From: CAYYTU01 sp964474655
GTDB taxonomy: Bacteria > Chloroflexota > Anaerolineae > B4-G1
Direction: 5' to 3'
Assembly (NCBI GenBank): GCA_964474655.1
Contig: CAYYTU010000028.1
Span: 1-39,661, forward strand
DNA: 39,661 nt
The notes under the pieces were generated by a model. The model was given only the letters and a program-made list of their open reading frames with translations. It did no database searches and was not told where the DNA came from. Of the stretch, positions 13,904 through 21,445 are shown in pieces; within the stretch, counting starts at the first letter, position 1; every line of letters starts with the position of its first letter. The position numbers were made by a program, and so were the translations under genes.

Positions 13904-15148
13904 ATGCAGAACTGGGAGATTGCAGATCAGGAGCAAGAACTCGCGCCCGCGCACAAGCGACTGCTGCGGGAGCAGACTATCGACGCGGATGACCCCGGCA
14001 CCATCCTCCGCGACTTCGAGGCACTGCTGGATTACATCGACGAACATCAACCCGACGTGACGCCCAAGCAGCGCGTGCTCTCGCTCAGCGCGCTGCCGGA
14101 GATAAACGAACGCCTTACCCATCCCCTCGACCTGGGGCTCAAGCGGCCTGTGCAGAAGTCCTATCCGCCCATCCACGGGCTCTATCTGGTGGCGCGGGCC
14201 TCCGGCTTGACCCGCATCGAAGGGGATACCCTTGTGGTGAACGAAGCGGTCGCCGAGGCGTGGGACGCTCTCAATGCCACGGAGCGATACTTCGCGCTGC
14301 TGGAGAGCTGGCTGCTGCGGGGCAACCCGGCGATCCTGGGAGAACGGGCCAGCTGGTTTCCCGAACAGAACTTCTACAAATGGCTGCGTTACGCGATGGG
14401 CGTTCCTGAACAAGGAGTGCCCGTCGCTGGAACCGATGAACGAGGGGCCCTGACCCATCTACTGGGCTGGCACAATCTGGGCCTGCTCGACCTCTTCGGC
14501 CTGATGGAGGTACAAGACACTCCCTCCGAGCCGGGCGAGGGCTGGCACATTGAGCGAATCAAGCGTACTCCCTTCGGTGACGCGCTGCTCGCCTTGCTGG
14601 CGCTTGAGTTCTTCAACGACCCGGATAACCTCCTGCCGACAAAAGAGTGGGGATCTGTCGCCTTCGGCGTGCTCCAGCCTATCCTCCAGCTCTACTTCCC
14701 CGCGTGGGAGAAGACCCTGGCCCTTCCCGACGAGGATGATTTCCAGGAGGGCGTCTACGTCTTCAAGGTGTCGTTAGGCCGGATATGGCGCCGGATCGCC
14801 ATCCCAGCCGAAAACAGCCTGGATGCCCTGGCCTATGCCATCCTCGATGCGGTGGCGTTCGATCACGATCACCTCTATCAATTCACCTATCGCGACCGCT
14901 TCGGAGCGCCGGTCGAGGTCCACCATTCCTATATGGACGAGGGGCCGTGGACGTCCGAGGTCCGCGTCGGCGACCTGCCGCTCAGCGCCGGTCAGCCGAT
15001 GACCTTTGTGTATGACTTTGGCGACTGGTGGGAGTTCGACGTCACGCTGGAGCGCATTGAGCCGAGCGACGAGTTCTCGTCGCTTGAGGGTACTGTCGTC
15101 CTCGAGGAGCACGGCGAGGCGCCGGATCAATACCGATGGTGGGCGTGA
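13904..15148 (+). CDS. plasmid pRiA4b ORF-3-like protein
   Basis: 414 residues. The C-terminal part from about 285 has the PF07929 pattern: VYVFKVSLGRIWRRIAIPAE, then FDHDHLYQFTYRDRFG and FVYDFGDWWEFDVTLERIEP. The N-terminal 280 residues are a helical region of unknown role (YFALLESWLLRGNP, GALTHLLGWHNLGLLDLFGL). AGGAGG lies 4 bases before the ATG at 13904; an ATG at 13889 has none. The family is widespread on plasmids and mobile regions, and its function is not established. It sits at the edge of the accessory zone. Confidence 0.85.
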   Translation: MQNWEIADQEQELAPAHKRLLREQTIDADDPGTILRDFEALLDYIDEHQPDVTPKQRVLSLSALPEINERLTHPLDLGLKRPVQKSYPPIHGLYLVARASGLTRIEGDTLVVNEAVAEAWDALNATERYFALLESWLLRGNPAILGERASWFPEQNFYKWLRYAMGVPEQGVPVAGTDERGALTHLLGWHNLGLLDLFGLMEVQDTPSEPGEGWHIERIKRTPFGDALLALLALEFFNDPDNLLPTKEWGSVAFGVLQPILQLYFPAWEKTLALPDEDDFQEGVYVFKVSLGRIWRRIAIPAENSLDALAYAILDAVAFDHDHLYQFTYRDRFGAPVEVHHSYMDEGPWTSEVRVGDLPLSAGQPMTFVYDFGDWWEFDVTLERIEPSDEFSSLEGTVVLEEHGEAPDQYRWWA

Positions 15149-15227
15149 TCTCGACCTGCTACGGCGGACATTGAGTCCCATCTTGCTTCCAACAGAGAGG
15201 ATGTGAGCACATAGCGGAAAGTAAGTG

Positions 15228-15509
15228 ATGAAACAAAGACTTGATTCGTCTATCGTTCGTATCCGAACGCCGAAGGGCACCATCGCCGGCACGGGTTTTC
15301 TGGTTGGAGAGCGGGACGTGCTCACTTGCGCCCACGTCATCGCGGCAGCCTTGGAGATCCCGGCAAACGCGGAGGAAGCGCCGGCCGGTGAGGTGCTCGG
15401 GAAGATAGCAAGTAAGCGGGGAAACGCAGCAAGCATAGCCCGGGTTGCTTCATCCTTGTCACGGAATTCCCATCGACAAAGTCAAACAAGCCTGTCACAA
15501 CTCACATAG
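15228..15509 (+). pseudogene. truncated trypsin-like serine protease, N-terminal fragment
   Basis: The frame opens with SIVRIRTPKGTIAGTGFLVG and DVLTCAHVIAAALE: the start of a trypsin-like peptidase with the catalytic His in TCAHV. After about residue 55 the similarity stops and low-complexity Ser/Arg sequence runs to a stop. The Asp and Ser of the triad are missing. Fragments like this usually begin larger trypsin-STAND or trypsin-TPR proteins. A weak GGAAAG precedes the ATG. It looks like a deletion remnant. Confidence 0.65.
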
Positions 15510-15525
15510 ACTGAGGAGGTAGCCA

Positions 15526-15927
15526 ATGAAGGACCGCACCAAATGGTGGCTGACCGGTCTGCTACTGGGACTGTTGGCCTGGTGGCTGCTGCGGCGCTGG
15601 CAGGGGCAGCTTGGCGGTAGACATCGAGCCAGGCCGACGAGGCTCGATTACGTCCCTCACACATCGCGGCCTACAGAGCCGGATGACCTGAAGCGCATCG
15701 AGGGCATCGGCCCCAAGATCGCTGGAGTGCTGCATGAGGCAGGCATCGTGACGTTCGAGGTCCTGGCGTCCACTGATGTAGAGCGACTGCAAACCATCCT
15801 CGACGAAAGCGGCATCGGACTGGCCTGGCCCGAGACGTGGCCTGAGCAGGCCCAACTGGCGGCCGCCGGGGACTGGGGGGAGCTCAAGGCCCTGCAGGAT
15901 GAGCTTCAGAGAGGGCGACGCGTGTGA
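15526..15927 (+). CDS. membrane-anchored helix-hairpin-helix protein
   Basis: 133 residues. The single N-terminal helix is WWLTGLLLGLLAWWLLRRW. A polar linker follows, then a helix-hairpin-helix_5 unit at about 52-95 (DDLKRIEGIGPKIAGVLHEA). The C-terminal PETWPEQAQLAAAGDWGELK often follows this unit in Chloroflexota-type proteins. TGAGGAGGTAGCC precedes the ATG. The module resembles the DNA-binding HhH fold, but a membrane-proximal scaffold role is equally possible. Confidence 0.8.
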   Translation: MKDRTKWWLTGLLLGLLAWWLLRRWQGQLGGRHRARPTRLDYVPHTSRPTEPDDLKRIEGIGPKIAGVLHEAGIVTFEVLASTDVERLQTILDESGIGLAWPETWPEQAQLAAAGDWGELKALQDELQRGRRV

Positions 15928-15948
15928 CGAGAGGAACGATTGAGAAAG

Positions 15949-16168
15949 ATGCCAGGTGAATGGCGACGGGAAGCGCTGATTGGGTCTCGCTGGATACGAC
16001 GCCGCTGCAGATGATGAACAACGGCACCCGGCGGGTGTCGACCCCATTGAACAACCGCTGCCAGGTGCTGGTGCGGAGCCCGATCTTACCTGGAGCCACG
16101 CGGATGTGCTGGTTGCAGACCTACTTCCAACTACCGCGCAGGTTTTTGACATAGCCCGTTTGGGATGA
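15949..16168 (+). pseudogene. possible frameshifted small gene
   Basis: From the ATG at 15949 a frame reads MPGEWRREALIGSRWIRRRC and stops. An overlapping frame carries coding-like acidic sequence to a stop at 16168 (YDAAADDEQRHPAGVDPIEQ, then TWSHADVLVADLLPTTAQVF). The two could be one small gene broken by a frameshift. I do not recognise either part. Apart from this and the promoter at 16146, I see nothing in the gap 15928-16316 except a weak hairpin with a T-run near 16230. Confidence 0.25.
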
Positions 16169-16174
16169 TAATAT
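16146..16174 (+). promoter_or_regulatory. promoter of the lipoprotein gene
   Basis: TTGACA (16146-16151), a 17-base spacer and TAATAT (16169-16174), 143 bases before the lipoprotein start. An imperfect AACC/GGTT hairpin followed by six T's around 16215-16238 lies in the leader and could attenuate transcription. Confidence 0.65.
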
Positions 16175-16316
16175 CAATATGATGAAAGTGAAAAGAGAAT
16201 TGTTCTCAAACCACTCTCTGTACGGGGCGGTTTTTTACTGTGTTCGTAGGAGGCTGGTCGTGTACCTGCGGACGCTGCCTGGATGATTTATGATCGCTGA
16301 GTGGAGGAGATTTCCG

Positions 16317-16826
16317 ATGAGAACGCGCAACCTGTGGTTGTTTTTGTTGCTGACGTTGGGAGGACTCTTCTTGCTGGTGGCCTGTGCTTCAGAGCCCACA
16401 CCGGCGCCCACGGCAGAGGTTACTCCGACTGTTGAGTTGACCTCTCCGCCGGCTCCTGCCGAGGACGTGACCGAGGTGGAGCCCAATGACGAGATGGGAA
16501 GCGCCACCGAGATATCGCCGGGCACCGCGACGGGCGTTCTGGAGGAGGAGGATGACGTCGATTGGTATACCTTCGACGTGCCGGACGGACACGTACTAGA
16601 CGTGACCTTCACCGCCAGCGAGGCGGCGGAGGGTATAAACGTCGAGCTGCACGATCCCGACCAGCATCAGCTCTGGCGCCAGGAGGGCGTAGCAGCAGGA
16701 AGAAGCAAGTCGACCACCCACGTGCTAGACAGTTCCGCTGGCGGCGCGTACTACGTGTTAGTGCCCCACGGTCAGGGGGAGTACACCGTCGAGCTCGCCC
16801 TGGAGAGTGTGGACGAGACCAGCTAG
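16317..16826 (+). CDS. lipoprotein with pre-peptidase C-terminal (PPC) domain
   Basis: 169 residues. The lipoprotein signal (RTRNLWLFLLLTLGGLFLL) ends in the lipobox LVAC with Cys23. A Pro/Thr linker (PTPAPTAEVTPTVE) leads to a PPC-type beta domain from about 48: VEPNDEMGSATEI, DDVDWYTFDVPDG, VLDVTFTA, YYVLVPHGQGEYTVELALE. PPC domains usually help secreted enzymes fold or bind surfaces; here the domain stands alone. GGAGGAG lies 7 bases before the ATG at 16317. It is exported and membrane-anchored. Confidence 0.82.
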   Translation: MRTRNLWLFLLLTLGGLFLLVACASEPTPAPTAEVTPTVELTSPPAPAEDVTEVEPNDEMGSATEISPGTATGVLEEEDDVDWYTFDVPDGHVLDVTFTASEAAEGINVELHDPDQHQLWRQEGVAAGRSKSTTHVLDSSAGGAYYVLVPHGQGEYTVELALESVDETS

Positions 16827-17104
16827 GCCGGAGAGACCAGCGACAAGATCTCCGCAGCACTCACGCTCTATCACCCGGAGGGCACAGGGACAGGGGCGTC
16901 GTCCATACGAGCGAGGATAATGAATCGACGAAAAGAGCAAAACAGCGGCCGGCCAGGATGCTCCCTGGTCGATGAGGGATTGAATTGGCGGAACGCTTGG
17001 GGCGGGGAGTGTCTGACGGACAAGGAAGAACCTTTCGACGTTGCCCGGCGCAATCGACAAATGGAGCCGAGCAAATATCAACGCGTGAGATGAATGAAGG
17101 AGTA
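16827..17104 (+). other. gap with decayed coding sequence
   Basis: After the lipoprotein stop (TAG) the same frame stays open for about 88 codons (GETSDKISAALTLYHPEGTG ... EPFDVARRNRQMEPSKYQ). The sense looks coding, but there is no start or recognisable domain. It may be the former 3' extension of the lipoprotein gene. No promoter or terminator seen. Confidence 0.3.
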
Positions 17105-17398
17105 ATGAGCGAGATCAAGATCGAACGCAACCCTGACGAAGAGCAGTTGAGCGAACTGGGCGTCTATGGGTGAAGACTCTTCACCCACTGGCCCATCTGG
17201 ACCAAGGAAATCTCCGAGTTCCCTTGGAGCTACGACGTCTCGGAGACCTGCTACTTCCTCAAGGGCGACGTGGTGGTCACACCAGACGACGGCAAGCCAG
17301 TGACCGTCGGCGAGGGCGACCTGGTCACCTTCCCCGAGGGGAGGGAATGCATATGGAAGGTGCGCGAGCTGGTGCGCAAGCATTATCAGTTGGGATGA
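17105..17398 (+). pseudogene. cupin (DUF861-like) gene interrupted by an in-frame TGA
   Basis: The frame runs MSEIKIERNPDEEQLSELGV to TGA at 17171, then continues in the same frame as HWPIWTKEISEFPWSYDVSE, YFLKGDVVVTP, GEGDLVTFPEG, WKVRELVRKHYQLG and a stop at 17398. This is a complete small cupin of about 90 residues of the ureidoglycine-aminohydrolase-like type. As I recall them, relatives read LGV-x-x-WPIW. Here about 18 extra bases, nearly all of a perfect palindrome, sit between LGV and WPIW and carry the TGA. GAAGGAGTA precedes the ATG. I read it as an insertion-inactivated gene. Selenocysteine is unlikely, since the position is a loop and not a metal ligand. Confidence 0.8.
17168..17186. 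repeat. 19-bp perfect palindrome inside the cupin gene
   Basis: GGGTGAAGA-C-TCTTCACCC: 9-bp arms around one central base. It sits where cupin relatives have no sequence and introduces the TGA stop. Confidence 0.75.
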
Positions 17399-17427
17399 CG
17401 GCTTCATGAAGTCCTCCGCCTGGAACC

Positions 17428-18043
17428 CCACCCTTGGGGTGGGGAGGAAAGGCGGCCCGCCGAAGGCGGGAAAGTTGGTTCGCGACTTGAAGCGACTAGC
17501 GATGTGTGCTCTGCTCAGTGGAGCACGCAAGCGGGTCTTGCTATAATAGCGACCGTGATGAAAGCCCGACGAGGCGCACATACGGTTTACCGCTTGGCGT
17601 ACCATTTTGTCTGGATACCTCGCTACTGCCGGAAGGTACTGCGGGGGGAGGTAGCACGGCGGCTGGAAGAACTGATTCGAGAGATCTGTAGTGCACGTGA
17701 CTGGGAAATAGAGGCGTTGGCAGTGGAGGTTGACCACGTGCATCTGTTTGTCAGTTGTCCACCTCGTGATGCTCCAGCCAAAGTGATGAATGTCTTGAAA
17801 AGCATCACAGCGTGAGAATTGTATGCGGAGTTTCCGCGTCTGCAAAAGTCGCACTGGGGCGGAAAGTTGTGGGCAGATGGTTACTACGTTGGCTCTGCTG
17901 GCGATCCACGTTACCTCCGACTTGATCAAACGCTACATCGAATACCAGGAATCTGAAGACACTGGAAAGAACCGGTTACTTTGAAATAGCATCCTCCGCG
18001 GAGAGGTGGGAAAAGCCCCGCCGCTTGCGGCGGGGTAGTTTAC
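17428..18043 (+). mobile_element. IS200/IS605-family insertion sequence (degenerate)
   Basis: Left-end hairpin CCCCACCC-TTG-GGGTGGGG at 17428-17446. Right-end hairpin CCCCGCCGC-TT-GCGGCGGGG at 18016-18035, followed by TAGTTTAC. These are the subterminal hairpins recognised by Y1 transposases of IS200/IS605 elements. The element carries only the tnpA-like gene, which is broken. Exact ends are uncertain because these elements lack terminal inverted repeats and target duplications. Confidence 0.78.
17558..17984 (+). pseudogene. tnpA: IS200/IS605 Y1 transposase TnpA, broken by a nonsense codon and a frameshift
   Basis: The frame starts MKARRGAHTVYRLAYHFVWI, and the HUH motif is intact in EVDHVHLFVSCPP. 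At 17813 a TGA interrupts KSITA-*-ELYAEFP, where relatives have ISAR-type sequence, so a CGA to TGA change is likely. The catalytic-Tyr region follows (GGKLWADGYYVGSAGD). A +1 shift then restores TSDLIKRYIEYQESEDTGKN and a stop at 17984. Two lesions make this element immobile on its own. Confidence 0.85.
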
Positions 18044-18074
18044 TCGCGGGTATTGGCGTTAAAGGCAGTGAGTA

Positions 18075-19178
18075 ATGACGAAGGGACGCGGACTGGTCTA
18101 TCGGCTCTGGACGCTGCTGGGGATTGTCGTCCTGGCGGGTATGGTGTTGATGGGCTTGCTGATGCTCCTGGGGCGTGGTCCGGGCGTGGCTGCTCCGGTT
18201 CTGGAGCGAACGCCCATGCTTTGGGACGTGAATCAATCCTCAGGGACGATTCCAGCTGATGCTGTCATAGCCATTGTCGATGGAGAGCCGATCCATTACG
18301 GCGCCTGGCGGGAGGCGGTCTTGCTTGATCGCGTTATGAGCGGTTTAGCTGGGCAAAGCCCTCCGTCTAATGATGAGACGCTGGAGCGGATAATCAACGA
18401 GCTGCTGGTGCTCCAGTCGGGATTAGCGGAGGTATCTCCTACCGACGAGCAAGTGGCGCAACGCATCGCCCAGCTGGAGCAACCCTGGAAGGTGGAGGAG
18501 GCGCTGGAGGCGGTAGAGCTTGAGATGGCTGCCTTGGAGAACGCCGTGCGGCGCTTGCTGGCGGTGGAATCAGGGCTGGAGGCGGTGCGAACCCGGGGGG
18601 AGAGGCCTGAGGTCTGGCTTGAGGAGCAGTTGGCGAAAGCCGACGTTCAGGTCGCGGCTGGCATAACGTCGCTACCGGTCAGGGGGGATTCGACGGCTCT
18701 GGCATCTCCCACGCTTCCTCCGCCGACGGCGACCCCAACGTACCCTCGCGCTGTCGATTTTACGTTGCGGAGGGCCGGAGGTGGCTCGCTCACTTTGACG
18801 GAGCAGCTGGGGGAAGGGCCGGTAGTTATAGTCTTCATCCAGCGCTGCGGGTGAGGGCCGGACCGCACGCAGCTCGTGGAGCTGCGCGATCAATACGAGG
18901 CTTTTCGCCGAGCTGGCGCGGAAATTATCGCTCTGGCCGTCGCTTCCCTCTCCAACGTGAACGAGGTGCATCAGCTCATCCACCCCCCGTTTCCCCTTTT
19001 GGCTGATCCCGACCACCGCGTGGCCGATGCGTATGGCGTCTATGATCTTTTGGGCGATGGCTACGCCGCGCCCTCGGTCTTCGTCGTCGATAGCGCCGGC
19101 TACATCGTCTGGCACCACGTGGGGGAAGGTCCCACTGATCGGCCCAATGCCCAGATCATCCTTCAGCACCTCCCCTGA
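18075..19178 (+). CDS. membrane-anchored SurA-N-like/redoxin protein, candidate selenoprotein (in-frame TGA = Sec260)
   Basis: A 367-residue protein if TGA 18852-18854 is read through. Layout: membrane helix 9-33; a SurA_N-like helical region about 63-165 (AIVDGEPIHYGAWREAVLLD, ETLERIINELLVLQSGLAEV); a Pro/Thr linker to about 224; then an AhpC/TSA-thioredoxin fold (PVVIVFIQRCG-U-GPDRTQLVELRDQYEAF, AGAEIIALAV, FPLLADPDHRVADAYGVYD, APSVFVVDSAGYIVW). The TGA codon falls exactly on the first Cys of the CGPC/CPxC active site, and the second Cys is Asp (UGPD). Coding sense, frame and fold continue without damage for 107 codons after it. A perfect hairpin follows the TGA at SECIS distance. The Sec reading is inferred: no selA, selB, selC or selD is in the window. 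The alternative is a Cys (TGC) to TGA null mutation. Weak AAAGG upstream of the ATG. Confidence 0.75.
18868..18886 (+). promoter_or_regulatory. candidate bacterial SECIS hairpin
   Basis: CGCAGCTC, loop GTG, GAGCTGCG: a perfect 8-bp stem whose loop starts 22 bases after the TGA at 18852-18854, i.e. 21 intervening bases. Published bacterial SECIS criteria ask for an apical loop with a G among its first two bases, about 16-37 bases after the UGA; this fits. No SelB binding has been shown. Confidence 0.55.
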
Positions 19179-19316
19179 ATTTTGCTCCGGTAGGTTGCGA
19201 ACCTCATCTTTGATGCCAGTTTACACAAGAAGTGAGTACCCTAATCATATCGAAGCGCCGAGGATGTGGGTTACAAACCTGCTCGGAGCGTTAGCCCCGG
19301 CATCCTCTCGTTTACT

Positions 19317-20354
19317 TTACCGCCGGATGATGACCGGTATCCCCACCTCGGCCCACTCGTAGAGCGTCCGCGCCTCCTCCGTACCCAGCACCACGCAGCC
19401 ATAGGAGACGGGCGTGCCCAGATATCCTTCCCACAGCCGTTCTCCGTTGGATAGAATCGGTAGGGCGTGGATGCCGTTCTCCAACGAGCCAGCCCAGTAG
19501 ATGCCCAGCCAGTACGGCATTTGTAGATTCCAGGTAGAGGCGTAGGCGTTGGGGATCTTATCTAGCACGCGGAAGGTGCCCGTGCGAGTGCCGGCGCCGG
19601 GCATACCAGTCGAAGCTACGAAGGAGTAGACCAGCCTCTCGCCCTGGTAAGCGTAGAGATGCTGCTCGGATAGATCGACCACGATGCGTTTCTCCGCGCT
19701 CCCGGCGCTGGGCGGCGACGACGCTGAGGACGCACCGGAGGCGAGGCTGCCGGCATTGGGGATCATGAGCGTCTGCCCGGGCACGAGCAGGGCTGGGTTG
19801 GCGATGTTGTTGACCTGGATTAGCGTCCAGCGCTGGACGCCGTAACGGTGAGCGATGGCGAAGAGTGTCTCGCTGGGTTGCACCGGGTGCGTGGTCGAGG
19901 CGTGTTGTGGCTGGTACGCGACCGAGGAGGCAACGGCGCTGCCGGGGATGCTCAGCTCCTGCCCGACCGCGATTTGAGCGGCGTTGTGTAGTCCGTTGAG
20001 GTCCACCAGCGCCTGAACCGTGGTCTCGTATTTTAGCGCGATGCGAAACAGGTTCTCGCCGGCCTGGACGACGTGCGTGGCGCCGGCATCGGCTGGGACG
20101 CTCGGCGCCTGGGATATGGGAATAGTCAGCCGCTGCCCTGCGTAGATCTGCTGGCCCTGGGGCAGCTCGTTCTGGGCGCGGATGGCGTCCACTGTGGTGC
20201 CGTAGTCTCGCGCGATGCTGAACAGTGTATCGCCCCAGGCCACCGTATGCACCACGCGCTCCTGGTCGAGCAGCGCGGCATCAGCAGTTCCGGAGGCGAT
20301 CAGCGTTACGGTCAACGTCAGGCCCAGCAGCGCTAGGTAGTTCCACTTACTCAT
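19317..20354 (-). CDS. LysM and L,D-transpeptidase (YkuD) cell-wall protein
   Basis: 345 residues. A signal helix (NYLALLGLTLTVTLIASGTA) ends near residue 27. Three LysM units follow at about 33-78 (HTVAWGDTLFSIARDYGTTV), 92-136 (HVVQAGENLFRIALKYETTV) and 155-198 (HPVQPSETLFAIAHRYGVQR). The YkuD domain begins near 222 (KRIVVDLSEQHLYAYQGERL) and ends with the catalytic segment: a His in IHALP and the Cys in VSYGCVVL, where the usual SHGC is SYGC. It makes 3-3 peptidoglycan cross-links or anchors proteins, outside the membrane. AAGGAAG lies 8 bases before the ATG at 20354; an upstream in-frame start has none. Divergent from the MinD-like operon. Confidence 0.92.
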   Translation of the reverse strand: MSKWNYLALLGLTLTVTLIASGTADAALLDQERVVHTVAWGDTLFSIARDYGTTVDAIRAQNELPQGQQIYAGQRLTIPISQAPSVPADAGATHVVQAGENLFRIALKYETTVQALVDLNGLHNAAQIAVGQELSIPGSAVASSVAYQPQHASTTHPVQPSETLFAIAHRYGVQRWTLIQVNNIANPALLVPGQTLMIPNAGSLASGASSASSPPSAGSAEKRIVVDLSEQHLYAYQGERLVYSFVASTGMPGAGTRTGTFRVLDKIPNAYASTWNLQMPYWLGIYWAGSLENGIHALPILSNGERLWEGYLGTPVSYGCVVLGTEEARTLYEWAEVGIPVIIRR

Positions 20355-20383
20355 CGATTCTACTTCCTTTCTCGTCGCGCTCA

Positions 20384-20412
20384 AGGGTATCAGAGAACAC
20401 ACACCGTGTCAA
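20384..20412 (-). promoter_or_regulatory. promoter of the LysM/YkuD gene
   Basis: On the minus strand, TTGACA (20412-20407), a 17-base spacer and TACCCT (20389-20384). Its -35 lies 14 bases from the -35 of the divergent plus-strand promoter, so a regulator between them could affect both. Confidence 0.65.
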
Positions 20413-20426
20413 ATGTTCATTGTCTA

Positions 20427-20455
20427 TTGACACTTTGCACATAGTGTGTTATACT
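20427..20455 (+). promoter_or_regulatory. promoter of the Fe-S MinD-like operon
   Basis: TTGACA (20427-20432), a 17-base spacer and TATACT (20450-20455), near consensus, 82 bases before the first gene. Confidence 0.75.
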
Positions 20456-20536
20456 TCTTCGAGGTTGGACAGACAAGCAGCGCCGCGAGCGATCGACGCT
20501 CGGCGCCGGTTATGATTCTTACCACGGGGAGAGACG

Positions 20537-21445
20537 ATGATCATCACAGTGGCAAGCGGCAAGGGCGGCACGGGCAAGACGACGGTATCCGTCAATATGG
20601 CGTTGAGCCTGGTCGCCGATCAAAGCAGTGACGCAGACGATTTGGTCTTCTTGGATTGTGATGTCGAGGAGCCCAACGCCGCGCTGTTTATCGACCCCGC
20701 TTTTGACGAGCGCCGTGAAGTGGGCCAGATGATCCCGGAGGTCGATCTGGAGGCCTGCATCCACTGCGGGCGCTGCGCCGAGGTGTGCCAGTTCAACGCT
20801 ATCGCCGTGGTGGGGGAGAAGGTGCTCGTCTTCCCCGAGCTCTGTCACGCCTGCGGCAGCTGTTCCCTCAACTGTCCGACCGAGGCGATCCACGAGGTGC
20901 TGGACGTGATGGGCACGATGGAGCGCGGCACAGGGCACGGGCCGGCGGAGGGCATCACCTTTGCCCACGGGACGATGAATGTGGGCGAGGCGATGGCCGT
21001 GCCCATCATCCGCCAGCTGAAGCAGTGGGCCATCCCGACCGATGCGGATGACCGCGTCGTGATCCTGGACGCGCCGCCCGGCAACGCCTGTCCGGTGGTG
21101 GAGGCGATGCGCGGGGCGGACTTCGTGCTGCTGGTCACAGAGCCGACGCCCTTCGGGCTGCACGATCTGCGGCAAGCGGTGGAGGTAGCCCGCGATGAGC
21201 TGGGCTTGCCCGTCGGCGTGGTCATCAACCGGGTGGGGGTGGGCGATCAGGGCGTTGAGGCGTATTGTGAGGAGGAGGAGATCCCCATCTTGATGCGCAT
21301 TCCCATCGACCGCCGCATCGCCGAGGCGTACTCGGAGGGCGTATCGATGGTGGAGGTCTTGCCAGATTACGAAGAGAAATTTCGGGATTTGTACGAGCAG
21401 ATTGTATCCCATTTCAAGCGGGGTGGGGCGTCAGGAGGATCGTAA
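20537..21445 (+). CDS. MinD-superfamily P-loop ATPase with inserted ferredoxin domain (first copy)
   Basis: 302 residues. The deviant Walker A KGGTGKTT is at about residues 9-16, as in Mrp/NBP35/MinD ATPases. An inserted two-cluster ferredoxin lies at about 70-120: CIHCGRCAEVC and CHACGSCSLNCP, eight Cys for two [4Fe-4S]. The rest of the ATPase follows: VVILDAPPGNACPVVEAM (switch II) and VVINRVGVGDQGVEAYC. Members of this group are thought to act in Fe-S or metal-cofactor assembly or electron transfer in anaerobes; the exact role is unproven. GGGGAGAGACG precedes the ATG. It overlaps the next gene by one base (TAATG), so the pair is coupled. Confidence 0.9.
   Translation: MIITVASGKGGTGKTTVSVNMALSLVADQSSDADDLVFLDCDVEEPNAALFIDPAFDERREVGQMIPEVDLEACIHCGRCAEVCQFNAIAVVGEKVLVFPELCHACGSCSLNCPTEAIHEVLDVMGTMERGTGHGPAEGITFAHGTMNVGEAMAVPIIRQLKQWAIPTDADDRVVILDAPPGNACPVVEAMRGADFVLLVTEPTPFGLHDLRQAVEVARDELGLPVGVVINRVGVGDQGVEAYCEEEEIPILMRIPIDRRIAEAYSEGVSMVEVLPDYEEKFRDLYEQIVSHFKRGGASGGS

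Noticed and set aside
17171..17173. Selenocysteine in the cupin
   Set aside because: The TGA is part of an inserted palindrome in a loop, not at a cupin metal ligand, and the nearest downstream hairpin loop lacks an early G.
17105..19178. Genome-wide reassignment of TGA to a sense codon
   Set aside because: lexA, the short FtsK gene, xth-region genes and many others end naturally at TGA with correct protein lengths, so TGA is a normal stop here.
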